NCBI RefSeq assembly: GCF_001182785.1
Contig: NZ_CP012099.1
Location: forward strand, 364,501-428,500
Length of the DNA stretch: 64,000 nt
Reading direction: 5' to 3'
Source: Bacillus thuringiensis
GTDB taxonomy: Bacteria > Bacillota > Bacilli > Bacillales > Bacillaceae_G
The translations under genes and the position numbers were made by a program. Below the pieces are notes generated by a model that was not told the origin of the DNA, ran no database searches, and saw nothing but the letters and a program-made list of their open reading frames with translations. The first letter of the stretch is position 1. Each line of letters starts with the position of its first letter. Of this stretch, positions 1 to 8,977 are shown piece by piece.

Positions 1-231
1 AAGAATAATAATGACGATAGCAGGTAATGCAAGACGAATCCCTTTATACATTGCTTCTTCAAGATCATTCCATTTGTAACCATAACGCCAAGCGACAATA
101 GAAGCAACGGTTGTACCGATAATAAGTGGAACGTGAGGGGTTTGTTTTAATACAACAATTGTAACCATCATAACTGCAACGGTAATGATAATAGGGATAA
201 TCGCTATTCCAAAAGGTATTTCTTTTTTCAT
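1..231 (-). CDS. NhaC-type Na+/H+ antiporter, N-terminal part (runs off window start)
   Basis: Read on the minus strand, an ATG at 231 sits 7 bases after a strong AAGGAGG site and opens a frame that stays open to base 1 (77 codons). The product begins MKKEIPFGIAIIPIII and holds a first membrane helix (about residues 8-28), a TPHVPLIIGT stretch, then a WRYGYKWNDLEEAMYKGIR amphipathic segment and a second hydrophobic stretch. This start resembles NhaC-family antiporters, which exchange external protons for cytoplasmic Na+ at the plasma membrane. Only the first sixth of the expected protein is visible, so the family call rests on the N-terminal pattern and could be another ion transporter of the same superfamily. 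It is divergent from the amidohydrolase at 525. Confidence 0.6.
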   Translation of the reverse strand, partial: MKKEIPFGIAIIPIIITVAVMMVTIVVLKQTPHVPLIIGTTVASIVAWRYGYKWNDLEEAMYKGIRLALPAIVIIIL

Positions 232-424
232 AAAGTTCCTCCTTGTTACGTATGTTTGTTTGTATTTTTGGAATTGTCGTAAAATAGACGTTTATTAGGT
301 TATGATAACTAAAAGTTTATGTAAGCGTCAACATAAAAAACAGAAAATAAGGAATGTTCTAGTTGTTTGTTTAGTTTGTAATATAGGTGAGTAGTAAGCT
401 TTTTAAGTATTTAAAAATAAACAA

Positions 425-453
425 TTGACTTTTTTCTTAAAATTCAATATGTT
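425..453 (+). promoter_or_regulatory. Candidate sigma-A promoter for the M20 amidohydrolase
   Basis: TTGACT at 425-430, a 17-base AT-rich spacer and TATGTT at 448-453. A second possible -10 (TATAAT at 479-484) has no clear -35. The 231-525 gap holds nothing else that I can identify. Confidence 0.45.
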
Positions 454-524
454 CATAAAAACATCTGTTTTTCATAAGTATAATTAACCCGAATCGTTTG
501 TAATGTGGGAAGGAGACTGGAACG

Positions 525-1640
525 TTGAAAACATTAGAACTACAAGAGCGCTTAACGGAGATTTTTCAGCATTTACACGAAAACCCTGAAGTAAGTTGGA
601 AAGAATATGAAACGACAGCGTATATTACTGACTTTTTAAAAGAAGAAGGAATTTCATATAGAACATTTGATGATTGTCCAGGTGTAATTGCTGAGATTGG
701 AGGCGGGAATCCAGTTATTGCGATTCGTGCTGATATGGATGCACTTTGGCAAGAAGTAGATGGAGAATTTAAAGCGAACCATTCATGTGGTCATGATGCT
801 CATATGACTATTGTAATGGGACTTATTTTACAATTGAAAAATATGAGATGGAAAAATGGTACGGTTAGATTTATTTTTCAGCCGGCAGAAGAGAAGGGTA
901 ATGGTGCTTTGAAGATGGTGGAGAAAGGTGCTGTAGATGATGCTGATTTCTTATTTGGTGTCCATCTAAGACCGATTGAAGAACTATCTTTGAAACAAGC
1001 AGCCTCATCTATTCGCCATGGAGCAGCAGGATTTTTAGAGGGTATGATTCATGGGGAGGATGCACACGGGGCAAGACCACACCAAGGTGTGAATGCAATT
1101 GATGTCATTTCCATGATTAATATCGGTTTGAAAAATATTTGGCTGCCACCGCAAAGTTCTTATTCAGTAAAAATGACGAGATGCCAAGCTGGTGGTGATA
1201 ATTTAAATATTATTCCGGGAAATGGTCATTTCAGTTTAGATGTAAGAGCAGAGAGTAATATACTATTAGAAGAATTAAAGAAAAAGATTGAGCATGTCAT
1301 AGAATCAGCAGCATCGATGGGATCAAAAACTTCATACGAATGGATGGATCTTGCACCAGGAGCGGAGGTTTCTGAAGAAGCAGAGCGCTTTATGCGTAAA
1401 GGTATTCTCGAAGCGTATGGGGAAGAGAGATGTACGGGACCGCTCTATACGACGGGAAGCGATGATTTCCATTACTATACAGTCAAAAGACCACATTTAA
1501 AAGCTGTCATGCTTGGACTAGGAGCAAACCTACAACCTGGATTACACCATCCGTATATGAGGTTTGATCATAGTTGTATTATGGATGGGGTAGAAATATT
1601 GAAACAAACTGTATTGAAAGTGTTAGAAGACAGGGGCTAG
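525..1640 (+). CDS. M20 family amidohydrolase (N-acyl-amino acid / IAA-amino acid hydrolase type)
   Basis: A 371-residue soluble metallopeptidase-like amidohydrolase of the M20D group, expected to cleave N-acyl amino acids with a pair of divalent metals. Metal and catalytic motifs are present in order: ADMDAL near residue 69, CGHDAHM near 88-94 (the Cys-Gly-His-Asp-His pattern of M20D), FQPAEEKG near 118, GVHLRP near 146, and a late HHPYMRFDH segment near 345. The dimerisation domain lies between about 175 and 285. The start is TTG at 525, chosen because GGAAGGAG lies 10 bases upstream and no nearer ATG fits. The upstream divergent gene is an NhaC antiporter. The real acyl substrate cannot be read from sequence. 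Confidence 0.85.
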   Translation: MKTLELQERLTEIFQHLHENPEVSWKEYETTAYITDFLKEEGISYRTFDDCPGVIAEIGGGNPVIAIRADMDALWQEVDGEFKANHSCGHDAHMTIVMGLILQLKNMRWKNGTVRFIFQPAEEKGNGALKMVEKGAVDDADFLFGVHLRPIEELSLKQAASSIRHGAAGFLEGMIHGEDAHGARPHQGVNAIDVISMINIGLKNIWLPPQSSYSVKMTRCQAGGDNLNIIPGNGHFSLDVRAESNILLEELKKKIEHVIESAASMGSKTSYEWMDLAPGAEVSEEAERFMRKGILEAYGEERCTGPLYTTGSDDFHYYTVKRPHLKAVMLGLGANLQPGLHHPYMRFDHSCIMDGVEILKQTVLKVLEDRG

Positions 1641-1657
1641 AGAGCTCCTGTTTTTTT
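1630..1657 (+). terminator. Rho-independent terminator overlapping the amidohydrolase stop
   Basis: A 9-base stem (ACAGGGGCT / AGCTCCTGT, one G-U pair) with an AGAG loop, followed by seven T. The stop codon TAG at 1638-1640 lies in the hairpin. Confidence 0.85.
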
Positions 1658-1686
1658 GTCGTGAATTGTCGGCAAATCGATATATT

Positions 1687-1790
1687 TGAAAAACCGTTGA
1701 TATATTTTGAGTTATGATAGATATATTGAGAAAATCGTTGATATATTTGAAGTTACGATAGATATATTAAGAAAATCGTTAATATAATTT
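1687..1790. repeat. 41-bp direct tandem repeat, about 2.6 copies
   Basis: The core CGTTGATATATT recurs at 1695, 1736 and (as CGTTAATATAAT) 1777, an exact 41-base period. Each full unit carries a second half, GATAGATATATT. The first two units differ at a few positions and the third is truncated. A shorter related piece (ATCGATATATTTGAA) precedes the array near 1676. It lies between the amidohydrolase terminator and the methyltransferase. Confidence 0.75.
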
Positions 1791-1874
1791 CACGTACCTG
1801 TTAATTTGATAAAAAATGAGCCTCCAGTATATGGTGTATAATAATAAGTACCATTTTTTAATAGGAGAAAACGA

Positions 1875-2483
1875 ATGAACGAACAATATTACGATGCAGT
1901 TTTACATATAAAAACAGTCGGTGAGCAAAAAGGATTTAACAAGTCTATGCATTATCACCGTTATGAACCGACGCCATATAGCGGATTAGATGAGTTACTG
2001 AATCAATATAAAATACGAAGTAGCGACCGAATTGTAGACTTTGGGTGCGGAAAAGGGCGATTAAACTTTTATATGCACCATAAGTGTGGTGCATCAGCAG
2101 TTGGAATTGAAATGAATGAAGAGTTTTATAAAGAAGCAATGGATAATCGAGATCGTTATGCACGAAAGGCACGAAACAGTAAGGGGAAAATTCAATTCCA
2201 ATGTTGTTTAGCGCAGGAATATGAGATTGATCCGCATGATAATAGGTTTTACTTCTTTAATCCGTTTTCTGTACAAGTGTTTATGAATGTAGTAAATAAC
2301 ATTTTACTTTCGGTAGAAGAATTGGAGAGAGAAGTGGATATTATTTTATATTATCCTTCTGAGGACTATATTTTCTTCTTAGAAAATCAGACTGCGTTTG
2401 AGCTGAAGAAAGAAGTTAGATTGCCAGGTGCTTATGAGAAGAATGGGAATGAGAGGTTTTTAGTGTATAGATTGGAGTGTTAA
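1875..2483 (+). CDS. Class I SAM-dependent methyltransferase
   Basis: A 202-residue soluble protein. Motif I of the Rossmann methyltransferases is clear at about residues 53-61 (VDFGCGKGR), followed by VGIEMNEEFYKEA (acidic end of strand 2, ribose-binding Glu) and a motif-IV-like FYFFNPFS near 127. The NPF triad resembles the catalytic loop of enzymes that methylate amino groups, but the substrate cannot be deduced. ATG at 1875 follows TAGGAG. The gene ends 3 bases before the next start, so it is probably translationally coupled to the DUF4259-like gene and shares its terminator at 3241. Confidence 0.8.
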   Translation: MNEQYYDAVLHIKTVGEQKGFNKSMHYHRYEPTPYSGLDELLNQYKIRSSDRIVDFGCGKGRLNFYMHHKCGASAVGIEMNEEFYKEAMDNRDRYARKARNSKGKIQFQCCLAQEYEIDPHDNRFYFFNPFSVQVFMNVVNNILLSVEELEREVDIILYYPSEDYIFFLENQTAFELKKEVRLPGAYEKNGNERFLVYRLEC

Positions 2484-2486
2484 TGT

Positions 2487-3233
2487 ATGGGTGCTTGGGG
2501 AGTAGCAATATTATCAGACGATATTGCTGAAGATATTAAGTTACTGTATAAGGATTTGTTAGCAAATGAATATTCAAATGAGGAAGCAAGTAGGATTGTA
2601 ATTGAGGAATACAAGAATGAATTAGATGATGAAGAAACTATTGTTTTTTGGTTAGTATTTGCGTCCATACAATGGAAGTTAGGGAGACTTCAAGAGAATG
2701 TTAAGCAGGAGGCATTGCAAATAATAGAGAGTGGTGCAGATTTACCTCGCTGGGAAGAAGAACCTAAATTACAGAAGAAACGTGAAGTAGTTTTAAATAA
2801 ACTAAGAGAACAGTTACATTCTCCGCAGCCAGAAGCTAAAAAAGTGCCGAAGAGATTTATAGCTAATACTTCTTTAAAAGCAGGTGATGCTGTTAGTTAT
2901 GAATTAGCATCAGGGAGTTATATTATTCTTAAAGTCATTGAGATTATTGAGGAATGGCACGGAGATCGGTATCCTCTATTTGAAATATGTGACTGGGAAG
3001 GCAAAGAAGTTCCTTCAAAGGAACAAATTAACCAATTCGGTTTAAAGAAAAGGATTTATGAAGATGGAAAGCAAGAAATGATGAAACTTGCTATTTATCC
3101 TTCAGGAAAAAGAGATCATCCAACTAAGAGAATGCAAGTAGTAGCAGAAAATGTAAAAGTAGTATTGAATGTAGGAACACATTATACAGTAATGAGTTGG
3201 AAGGAACTTGATAACTATTTACATGAAATATAA
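2487..3233 (+). CDS. DUF4259-like hypothetical protein
   Basis: 248 residues, no signal peptide or membrane helix. The N-terminus (MGAWGVAILSDDIAEDI) resembles the MGAWG-x-G-x-F-x-D-D-x-A-x-D opening of the DUF4259 family. Residues 1-90 are helical and acidic. A linker with PQPEAKKVPKRF follows, then a beta-rich C-terminal half (about 125-248) that starts with KAGDAVSYEL, like a small barrel. ATG at 2487 lies 3 bases after the methyltransferase stop, so the two are one operon. No function is known to me. A role linked to the methyltransferase is only a guess from coupling. Confidence 0.65.
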   Translation: MGAWGVAILSDDIAEDIKLLYKDLLANEYSNEEASRIVIEEYKNELDDEETIVFWLVFASIQWKLGRLQENVKQEALQIIESGADLPRWEEEPKLQKKREVVLNKLREQLHSPQPEAKKVPKRFIANTSLKAGDAVSYELASGSYIILKVIEIIEEWHGDRYPLFEICDWEGKEVPSKEQINQFGLKKRIYEDGKQEMMKLAIYPSGKRDHPTKRMQVVAENVKVVLNVGTHYTVMSWKELDNYLHEI

Positions 3234-3240
3234 TAAAAAA

Positions 3241-3270
3241 GACGCGCTACCTATTGGTAGCGCGTCTTTT
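3241..3270. terminator. Bidirectional terminator between the DUF4259-like gene and ahpF
   Basis: Perfect 11-base GC-rich stem (GACGCGCTACC at 3241-3251, complement at 3256-3266) with a 4-base loop, flanked by A-run on the left and T-run on the right, so it can end transcription from both sides. Confidence 0.9.
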
Positions 3271-3273
3271 TTA

Positions 3274-4800
3274 TTAGTTACGGATTAAGTAATCAAATGC
3301 ACCTAAAGCTGCGTTTGCACCTGAACCCATAGAGATGATGATTTGTTTGTACGGATTATTTGTACAGTCACCTGCAGCAAACACTCCTGGTACGTTTGTA
3401 GCGCCGTGCTTGTCTGTTACGATTTCACCGCGAGCGCGTTCAACTGTTTCGCCTAACCAGTCTGTGTTTGGCACAAGACCGATTTGTACGAATACACCTT
3501 GTAATTCAACGTGATGAACTTCTTCAGTTTCACGATCGATGTAAGAAATACCGTTTACTTTATCAGTACCAGTGATTTCTTTCGTTTGAACGTTTTTCAG
3601 AACAGTTACGTTTGGTAAGCTGTTAAGACGCTCTTGTAATACAGCATCAGCTTTTAATTCTGGCATGAATTCAAGAACAGTTACGTGCTTAACGATACCT
3701 GCTAAGTCGATAGCTGCTTCAATACCAGAGTTACCTCCGCCGATAACTGCTACATCTTTTCCAATGAATAATGGACCGTCACAGTGTGGGCAGTATGCTA
3801 CACCTTTATTTTTGAACTCAGCTTCACCTGGTACGCCAACATTACGCCAGCGAGCACCTGTAGAAACGATTACGCTCTTACTTTTCAGAATAGCGCCGTT
3901 TTCAAGTTCCACTTCAATAAGTTCTTTTTTCTCTAAACGTTTCGCACGTTGTAGATTCATTACATCGATGTCGTATTCTTTTACGTGCTCTTCAAGGCTT
4001 GCTACTAGCTTAGGACCTTCAGTCTTTTTCACGCTGATGAAGTTCTCAATACCCATAGTATCCATTACTTGACCACCGAAGCGCTCAGCAACGATACCAG
4101 TGCGGATGCCTTTACGTGCTGCGTAAATTGCTGCACTTGCACCAGCAGGACCGCCACCAACAACAAGAACATCGTATGGATCTTTATCAGAAAGCTCTGA
4201 TGCATCTGGACCGTTACCCATTTTAGCTAAAATTTCTTCAAGTGTCATACGACCGCTTCCGAAAGATTCGCCGTTTAGGTAAACAGTTGGTACTGCCATG
4301 ATGTCTTTGCTTTCTACTTCCTCTTTGAATGCAGCGCCATCAATCATAGTATGTGTAATACTAGAGTTAAGAACGCTCATTACATTAAGAGCTTGTACAA
4401 CATCAGGACAGTTATGACAACTTAGGCTGATATAAGATTCAAAATGATATTCGCCTTGAATGTTTTTAATTTGATCGATTAATTTTTGTTCAACTTTTGG
4501 AGCGCGTCCACTAACTTGTAGTAAAGCTAAAACTAATGAAGTAAATTCGTGTCCTAATGGAATACCAGCGAATACGACACCAGTGTCTTCACCAGGGCGA
4601 TTTACGCTAAAGCTTGGTGTTCTCTCTAATTCAACTTTTTCTACTGTAATCTTAGATGACATAGTAGCTAATTCGTCTACTAGAGCTAACATATCTTTAG
4701 ATACGTTATCGTCTCCTGCGCTTACTTTAAGTAAAATATCGTTCTCCATTAACTGAAGGTATTGGGATAGTTGTGTTTTTATATCTGCATCTAGTATCAT
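3274..4800 (-). CDS. ahpF: Alkyl hydroperoxide reductase subunit F (NADH:peroxiredoxin reductase)
   Basis: 508 residues, the usual AhpF length. It passes electrons from NADH through FAD to AhpC. Visible parts: an N-terminal double-thioredoxin-fold domain with the CHNCPD redox pair near 129-132; an FAD-binding [10 protein letters not shown] near 215; the thioredoxin-reductase-type CPHCDG pair near 345; a second nucleotide site [10 protein letters not shown] near 363; and the C-terminal [12 protein letters not shown] motif near 470. The gene lies 14 bases downstream of ahpC on the same strand and must be co-transcribed from the PerR-controlled promoter ahead of ahpC. The ATG at 4800 has a GGAG site upstream (reverse of ACTCC). 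Confidence 0.97.
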   Translation of the reverse strand: MILDADIKTQLSQYLQLMENDILLKVSAGDDNVSKDMLALVDELATMSSKITVEKVELERTPSFSVNRPGEDTGVVFAGIPLGHEFTSLVLALLQVSGRAPKVEQKLIDQIKNIQGEYHFESYISLSCHNCPDVVQALNVMSVLNSSITHTMIDGAAFKEEVESKDIMAVPTVYLNGESFGSGRMTLEEILAKMGNGPDASELSDKDPYDVLVVGGGPAGASAAIYAARKGIRTGIVAERFGGQVMDTMGIENFISVKKTEGPKLVASLEEHVKEYDIDVMNLQRAKRLEKKELIEVELENGAILKSKSVIVSTGARWRNVGVPGEAEFKNKGVAYCPHCDGPLFIGKDVAVIGGGNSGIEAAIDLAGIVKHVTVLEFMPELKADAVLQERLNSLPNVTVLKNVQTKEITGTDKVNGISYIDRETEEVHHVELQGVFVQIGLVPNTDWLGETVERARGEIVTDKHGATNVPGVFAAGDCTNNPYKQIIISMGSGANAALGAFDYLIRN

Positions 4801-4814
4801 TTTGATCGAACTCC

Positions 4815-5378
4815 TTAGATTTTGCCTACAAGGTCAAGGCTTGGTTTAAGTGTTGCAGAACCCTCTTGCCATTTAGCTGGGCAAACTTCACCTGGGTTGT
4901 TACGTACGTATTGAGCAGCTTTAATTTTGTTAACAAGAATGCTTGCGTCACGGCCGATACCGTCAGCATTGATTTCCATAGATTGGATAACGCCGTCTGG
5001 ATCGATGATGAATGTACCACGAGCAGCAAGACCTTCTTCTTCCATTAAAACGTTGAAGTTTGTAGTGATTGTGCGAGTTGGGTCACCAATCATGATGTAC
5101 TCGATTTTGCCGATAGTTTCTGAGCTATCATGCCATGCTTTGTGAGTGAAGTGAGTGTCTGTAGATACAGAGTATACTTCAACGCCTAAGTCTTTTAGAG
5201 TTGCATATTGGTTTTGTAAGTCTTCAAGTTCAGTTGGGCAAACGAATGTGAAGTCAGCTGGGTAGAAACAAACTACACTCCATTTTCCTTTTAAACTTTC
5301 GTCAGTAACTTGGATAAATTCTCCATTATGGTAAGCATTAGCTTTAAACGGTTTTACTTCTGTGCCGATTAATAACAT
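4815..5378 (-). CDS. ahpC: Alkyl hydroperoxide reductase subunit C (typical 2-Cys peroxiredoxin)
   Basis: 187 residues, the standard AhpC length. It reduces H2O2, organic peroxides and peroxynitrite in the cytoplasm. The peroxidatic cysteine lies in [10 protein letters not shown] near residue 47 and the resolving cysteine in GEVCPAKW near 166; GTFIIDPDG near 120 is also typical. It is the first gene of ahpC-ahpF. A PerR-like operator and a sigma-A promoter sit just upstream. ATG at 5378 follows AGGAGGAATTTTAAC on the minus strand. Confidence 0.97.
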   Translation of the reverse strand: MLLIGTEVKPFKANAYHNGEFIQVTDESLKGKWSVVCFYPADFTFVCPTELEDLQNQYATLKDLGVEVYSVSTDTHFTHKAWHDSSETIGKIEYIMIGDPTRTITTNFNVLMEEEGLAARGTFIIDPDGVIQSMEINADGIGRDASILVNKIKAAQYVRNNPGEVCPAKWQEGSATLKPSLDLVGKI

Positions 5379-5451
5379 GTTAAAATTCCTCCTAAATGTT
5401 GGTTTTGAGCATCAAAAAATAGTGTGCTCATAAAATATATTTTTTAATTAA

Positions 5452-5466
5452 CTATAATAATTCTAA
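5452..5466 (-). promoter_or_regulatory. PerR box upstream of ahpC
   Basis: On the minus strand the 15-mer TTAGAATTATTATAG matches the PerR consensus TTATAATNATTATAA at 12 of the 14 defined positions. It lies just downstream of the -10, where PerR would block transcription until peroxide oxidises it. Confidence 0.75.
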
Positions 5467-5476
5467 TTCGATATTA

Positions 5477-5506
5477 ATTATCATATAGAAGTGGTTATTT
5501 TGTCAA
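5477..5506 (-). promoter_or_regulatory. Sigma-A promoter of ahpCF
   Basis: Minus strand: perfect TTGACA (5506-5501), 18-base spacer, GATAAT (5482-5477). The PerR box begins about 10 bases downstream. Confidence 0.7.
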
Positions 5507-5809
5507 GAGAATAAACCAACTTTATACCAATTTAATTAATATTTATTCTCAATTAAGGATATCAGGGAATGGAAAGGTAATTTTAAGTCTATAAATTTTA
5601 GATGAGTGTTTGAAAAGTTTAGTGTGTAAGTTTAATTTCTTAGGAAGGAAATATTTCTTAGAAGTTGTAGTTTTGAAAAGGAACTGCTTACTTCTATTTT
5701 ACAAAGAATTTTGTGATAAATAAAATAAAATGAATCGGAAATTTTTTGAACAATTTTTGTCATCTCAAATATATAATTAGGAAGTATATTATGATGATAG
5801 TTAGAAACA

Positions 5810-5837
5810 TTGACTCAAAGTGCTAACAAGATATAAT
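5810..5837 (+). promoter_or_regulatory. Sigma-A promoter of the mtnK/mtnA/aldolase operon
   Basis: TTGACT at 5810-5815, 16-base spacer, perfect TATAAT at 5832-5837. It gives a leader of about 110 bases before the kinase. The rest of the 5507-5809 gap shows no gene. Confidence 0.65.
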
Positions 5838-5877
5838 AAAACCTAGATATACCTTTCAAAAAGAAGAATACATATTT

Positions 5878-5932
5878 ATAGGATGAAAAAATTCAACCTA
5901 TTATTTTTTATAGCTTTTAGAAAACGCTTACA
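5878..5932 (+). promoter_or_regulatory. Leader hairpin with T-run and a cre-like site ahead of the salvage operon
   Basis: ATAGG-A-TGAA / TTCA-A-CCTAT (5878-5901) forms a short hairpin followed by T-rich sequence, like a weak terminator inside the leader. AGAAAACGCTTACA at 5919-5932 matches the CcpA cre consensus TGNAANCGNWNNCA except for the first base. A roadblock cre between start site and gene would give catabolite repression. No S-box or other known riboswitch motif is visible here. Confidence 0.45.
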
Positions 5933-5952
5933 ATTAGTGTGGAGGGGAAACC

Positions 5953-7182
5953 ATGTCTAAGTTCACGAAGTATTTTTTAATGGAAGCTAAAGATGTGATT
6001 GCATATGTGAAAGAGAAATTATCTAAGTTTGAACATGCAAAGGGGTTACAGTGTGAAGAAATAGGTGATGGCAATTTAAATTATGTGTTCCGCGTTTGGG
6101 ATGAAAAAGAGAACATGTCTGTTATCGTAAAGCAAGCTGGGGATACAGCTCGCATTTCAGATGAGTTTAAGTTGTCGACGAATCGTATTCGTATAGAATC
6201 AGATGTTTTGCAGTTAGAGGATGAGTTAGCACCTGGACTTGTTCCTAAGGTGTATTTATTTGATAGTGTGATGAATTGTTGCGTAATGGAAGATTTATCG
6301 GATCACACAATATTACGTACAGCACTTATAAATCATCAAATATTTCCGAGGCTTGCGGATGATTTAACTACTTTTATGGTAAATACACTTTTATTAACAT
6401 CGGATGTTGTAATGAATCATAAAGAGAAGAAGGAACTTGTGAAGAATTATATAAATCCTGAATTATGTGAGATTACAGAGGACCTCGTATATTCAGAACC
6501 ATTTACCAATCATAATAAGCGTAATGAGTTATTTACGTTAAATGAGGGATGGATTAGGGAACATATTTATAGTGATAAAGAGCTTCGTACGGAAGTAGCG
6601 AAACGTAAATTTTCTTTTATGACGAATGCACAGGCATTACTTCATGGTGATTTACATACTGGTTCTGTTTTTGTAAGAGATGATTCTACAAAGGTTATTG
6701 ATCCTGAGTTTGCTTTTTATGGACCTATGGGATATGACGTTGGGAATGTAATGGCGAATTTAATGTTTGCTTGGGTGAATGCGGATGCAACGATGCCACC
6801 TGGAGCTGAGAAAGATACGTATATGGATTGGTTACAAGCTACGATGGTAGAGGTAATTGATTTATTTAAGAAGAAGTTTTTAGATGCTTGGGATATTCAT
6901 GTGACCGAGATTATGGCGAAGGAAGAAGGCTTTAGCGAAGTCTATTTGCAATCTGTATTAGAGGATACGGCTGCAGTGACAGGTCTGGAATTAATTCGCC
7001 GTATTGTTGGATTAGCGAAAGTAAAAGATATTACTTGTATTGAGAATGAGGAAGCACGTGCTAGAGCGGAGCGAATTTGTCTTCAAGTAGCGAAGAGTTT
7101 TATTTTACGAGCGAATCAATATAGAACGGGTACAAGTTTTGTAGAAACGTTAAAAGAACAGTCAATGCACTACGCGAAGTAA
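5953..7182 (+). CDS. mtnK: MtnK-type sugar kinase; probable 5-deoxyribose / methylthioribose kinase (DrdK)
   Basis: 409 residues, choline-kinase-like fold. It should phosphorylate the anomeric carbon of 5-methylthioribose or 5-deoxyribose with ATP. The catalytic loop [13 protein letters not shown] (near 235) and the metal-binding [11 protein letters not shown] (near 251) are clear, and the nucleotide-binding glycine-containing [14 protein letters not shown] is near 37. ATG at 5953 follows GGAGGGG. It is first of three genes on one strand: kinase, MtnA-type isomerase (9-base gap), class II aldolase. A kinase-isomerase-aldolase set matches the published B. thuringiensis route for 5-deoxyribose from radical-SAM enzymes, rather than the longer methionine salvage route. 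Sequence alone does not separate the two substrates. Confidence 0.88.
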   Translation: MSKFTKYFLMEAKDVIAYVKEKLSKFEHAKGLQCEEIGDGNLNYVFRVWDEKENMSVIVKQAGDTARISDEFKLSTNRIRIESDVLQLEDELAPGLVPKVYLFDSVMNCCVMEDLSDHTILRTALINHQIFPRLADDLTTFMVNTLLLTSDVVMNHKEKKELVKNYINPELCEITEDLVYSEPFTNHNKRNELFTLNEGWIREHIYSDKELRTEVAKRKFSFMTNAQALLHGDLHTGSVFVRDDSTKVIDPEFAFYGPMGYDVGNVMANLMFAWVNADATMPPGAEKDTYMDWLQATMVEVIDLFKKKFLDAWDIHVTEIMAKEEGFSEVYLQSVLEDTAAVTGLELIRRIVGLAKVKDITCIENEEARARAERICLQVAKSFILRANQYRTGTSFVETLKEQSMHYAK

Positions 7183-7191
7183 GGGGAGAAT

Positions 7192-8238
7192 ATGATGGAA
7201 GAGCAATTAGTACCAATTCAGTGGAAAGATGATGCTTTAGTTTTGTTAGATCAAACGTTATTACCAAATGAAATTGTCTATGAATCTTTTAAAACAGCTG
7301 AAAGTGTGTGGGATGCGATTCAAGTAATGAAAGTACGAGGTGCACCAGCGATTGGTGTTTCAGCAGCTTATGGTGTGTATTTAGGGATAAAGGAATTTGC
7401 TGAAAGTACGGAAGAAGGATTTATGGATGAAGTAAGAAAGGTATGTACATACTTGGCGACATCAAGACCGACTGCAGTAAATTTATTTTGGGCGCTTGAA
7501 AGAATGGAAAGTGTAGCGACAGATAATGCTCACTTATCAATCTCACAGTTGAAAAATAGATTATTAGAAGAGGCAAAAGAAATTCATAGAGAAGATGAAG
7601 AAATTAACCGTCAAATCGGAGTGCATGCATTAACATTATTCCATGATGAAATGGGAGTATTAACGCATTGTAATGCAGGTGCTTTAGCGACGACTAAGTA
7701 TGGTACTGCGACGGCTCCAATGTATTTAGCGAAAGAAAAAGGATGGAATTTAAAAATTTATTCGGATGAAACGCGTCCTAGATTACAAGGTTCAACGTTA
7801 ACAGCATTAGAACTGCAGCGAGCGGGTATTGATGTTACTGTTATTACGGATAATATGGCAGCTATGGTCATGTCACAAGGGAAGATTGATGCAGTAATCG
7901 TTGGATGCGACCGTGTGGCAGCAAATGGTGATGTAGCAAATAAAATTGGCACATTAGGCGTATCTATTTTAGCTAAATACTACAACATTCCGTTTTATGT
8001 AGCAGCGCCAACACCGACAATTGATTTAAAGACATCGACAGGAAAAGAAATTCCGATTGAAGAAAGAGATGCTTCTGAAGTGATTAATCGCTTCGGACAA
8101 TATTCAGCTCCGAAAGAAAGTAAAGTATATAATCCAGCATTTGATGTTACTCCACATGAAAATGTAACAGCGATTATTACAGAAAAAGGGATTGTAAAGG
8201 CACCGTTTACGGAGAATTTAAAAAAGCTATTTCAATAA
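7192..8238 (+). CDS. mtnA: MtnA-type aldose-1-phosphate isomerase; probable 5-deoxyribose-1-P isomerase (DrdI)
   Basis: 348 residues, eIF2B-alpha-like fold. It isomerises methylthioribose-1-phosphate (or 5-deoxyribose-1-phosphate) to the ribulose form. The catalytic pair known from B. subtilis MtnA falls at exactly the same positions: Cys160 in [10 protein letters not shown] and Asp240 in [24 protein letters not shown] near 46 is the phosphate-binding loop. The gene follows the kinase by 9 bases. Two ATG codons (7192, 7195) follow GGGGAGAAT; the first gives the canonical residue numbering. The B. cereus group is known to carry two mtnA genes, and the one linked to an aldolase is the likely DrdI. 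Confidence 0.92.
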   Translation: MMEEQLVPIQWKDDALVLLDQTLLPNEIVYESFKTAESVWDAIQVMKVRGAPAIGVSAAYGVYLGIKEFAESTEEGFMDEVRKVCTYLATSRPTAVNLFWALERMESVATDNAHLSISQLKNRLLEEAKEIHREDEEINRQIGVHALTLFHDEMGVLTHCNAGALATTKYGTATAPMYLAKEKGWNLKIYSDETRPRLQGSTLTALELQRAGIDVTVITDNMAAMVMSQGKIDAVIVGCDRVAANGDVANKIGTLGVSILAKYYNIPFYVAAPTPTIDLKTSTGKEIPIEERDASEVINRFGQYSAPKESKVYNPAFDVTPHENVTAIITEKGIVKAPFTENLKKLFQ

Positions 8239-8291
8239 GTAGATAAATATAAAAGTCAGTCATCATAAGCTTCATACTTAGGGGGATGTAT

Positions 8292-8933
8292 ATGTTATTA
8301 CAAAAAGAAAGAGAAGAAATTGTAGCGTATGGAAAGAAAATGATTTCTAGTGGTTTAACAAAGGGGACGGGTGGTAATATTAGTATCTTTAATCGTGAAC
8401 AAGGTCTTGTTGCGATTAGCCCAAGTGGTTTAGAGTATTATGAAACAAAGCCTGAAGATGTAGTTATATTAAACTTAGATGGTGAAGTAGTAGAAGGAGA
8501 GAGAAAACCATCAAGTGAATTAGATATGCACCTTATTTACTATAGGAAGCGTGAAGATATAAATGCGCTTGTGCATACACATTCTCCTTACGCGAAGACG
8601 ATTGCATCATTAGGATGGGAGCTTCCTGCTGTGTCATATTTAATTGCTTTTGCAGGCCCGAATGTCCGTTGTGCGCCGTATGAAACATTTGGTACGAAGC
8701 AATTAGCGGATGCTGCTTTTGAAGGCATGATTGATCGTCGTGCTGTGCTACTTGCAAATCATGGTTTAATTGCTGGTGCAAATAATATAAAAATGGCGTT
8801 TACTGTTGCAGAAGAGATTGAGTTTTGTGCTCAAATTTATTATCAAACGAAAAGCGTCGGAGAACCGAAGCTTTTGCCAGAAGATGAGATGGAGAATTTG
8901 GCGAAGAAGTTTGAAGGGTATGGGCAGCAGTAA
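8292..8933 (+). CDS. drdA: Class II aldolase; probable 5-deoxyribulose-1-phosphate aldolase (DrdA)
   Basis: 213 residues from the ATG at 8292; the earlier in-frame ATG at 8286 touches the AGGGGG ribosome site and is unlikely. The class II aldolase/fuculose-phosphate family signatures are present: GTGGNIS near 27, the catalytic glutamate in PSSELDMH near 73, zinc ligands in HTHSPY near 92-94 and NHGLI near 154. It should split 5-deoxyribulose-1-phosphate into dihydroxyacetone phosphate and acetaldehyde (with the methylthio analogue giving methylthioacetaldehyde). It lies 53 bases after the isomerase and ends at a strong terminator. It could also act as a general fuculose-1-phosphate aldolase, but no fucose genes are nearby. 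Confidence 0.85.
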   Translation: MLLQKEREEIVAYGKKMISSGLTKGTGGNISIFNREQGLVAISPSGLEYYETKPEDVVILNLDGEVVEGERKPSSELDMHLIYYRKREDINALVHTHSPYAKTIASLGWELPAVSYLIAFAGPNVRCAPYETFGTKQLADAAFEGMIDRRAVLLANHGLIAGANNIKMAFTVAEEIEFCAQIYYQTKSVGEPKLLPEDEMENLAKKFEGYGQQ

Positions 8934-8944
8934 AATGAAGCAAA

Positions 8945-8976
8945 AACACCCTCAAGAAAAGATCTTGAGGGTGTTT
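8945..8976. terminator. Terminator between drdA and the siderophore permease
   Basis: Perfect 12-base stem (AACACCCTCAAG at 8945-8956, complement at 8964-8975) with a 7-base loop and A/T flanks. It can serve both convergent operons. Confidence 0.8.
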
Positions 8977-8977
8977 G

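Noticed and set aside
3665..4072. 135-residue open frame antisense to ahpF
   Set aside because: Shadow of a well conserved gene; no ribosome site or family pattern.
5838..5952. Possible SAM riboswitch ahead of the MtnK-type gene
   Set aside because: The S-box core (GAGGGA...GAAACC...GCAACC) is absent; only a simple hairpin and a cre-like site are visible.
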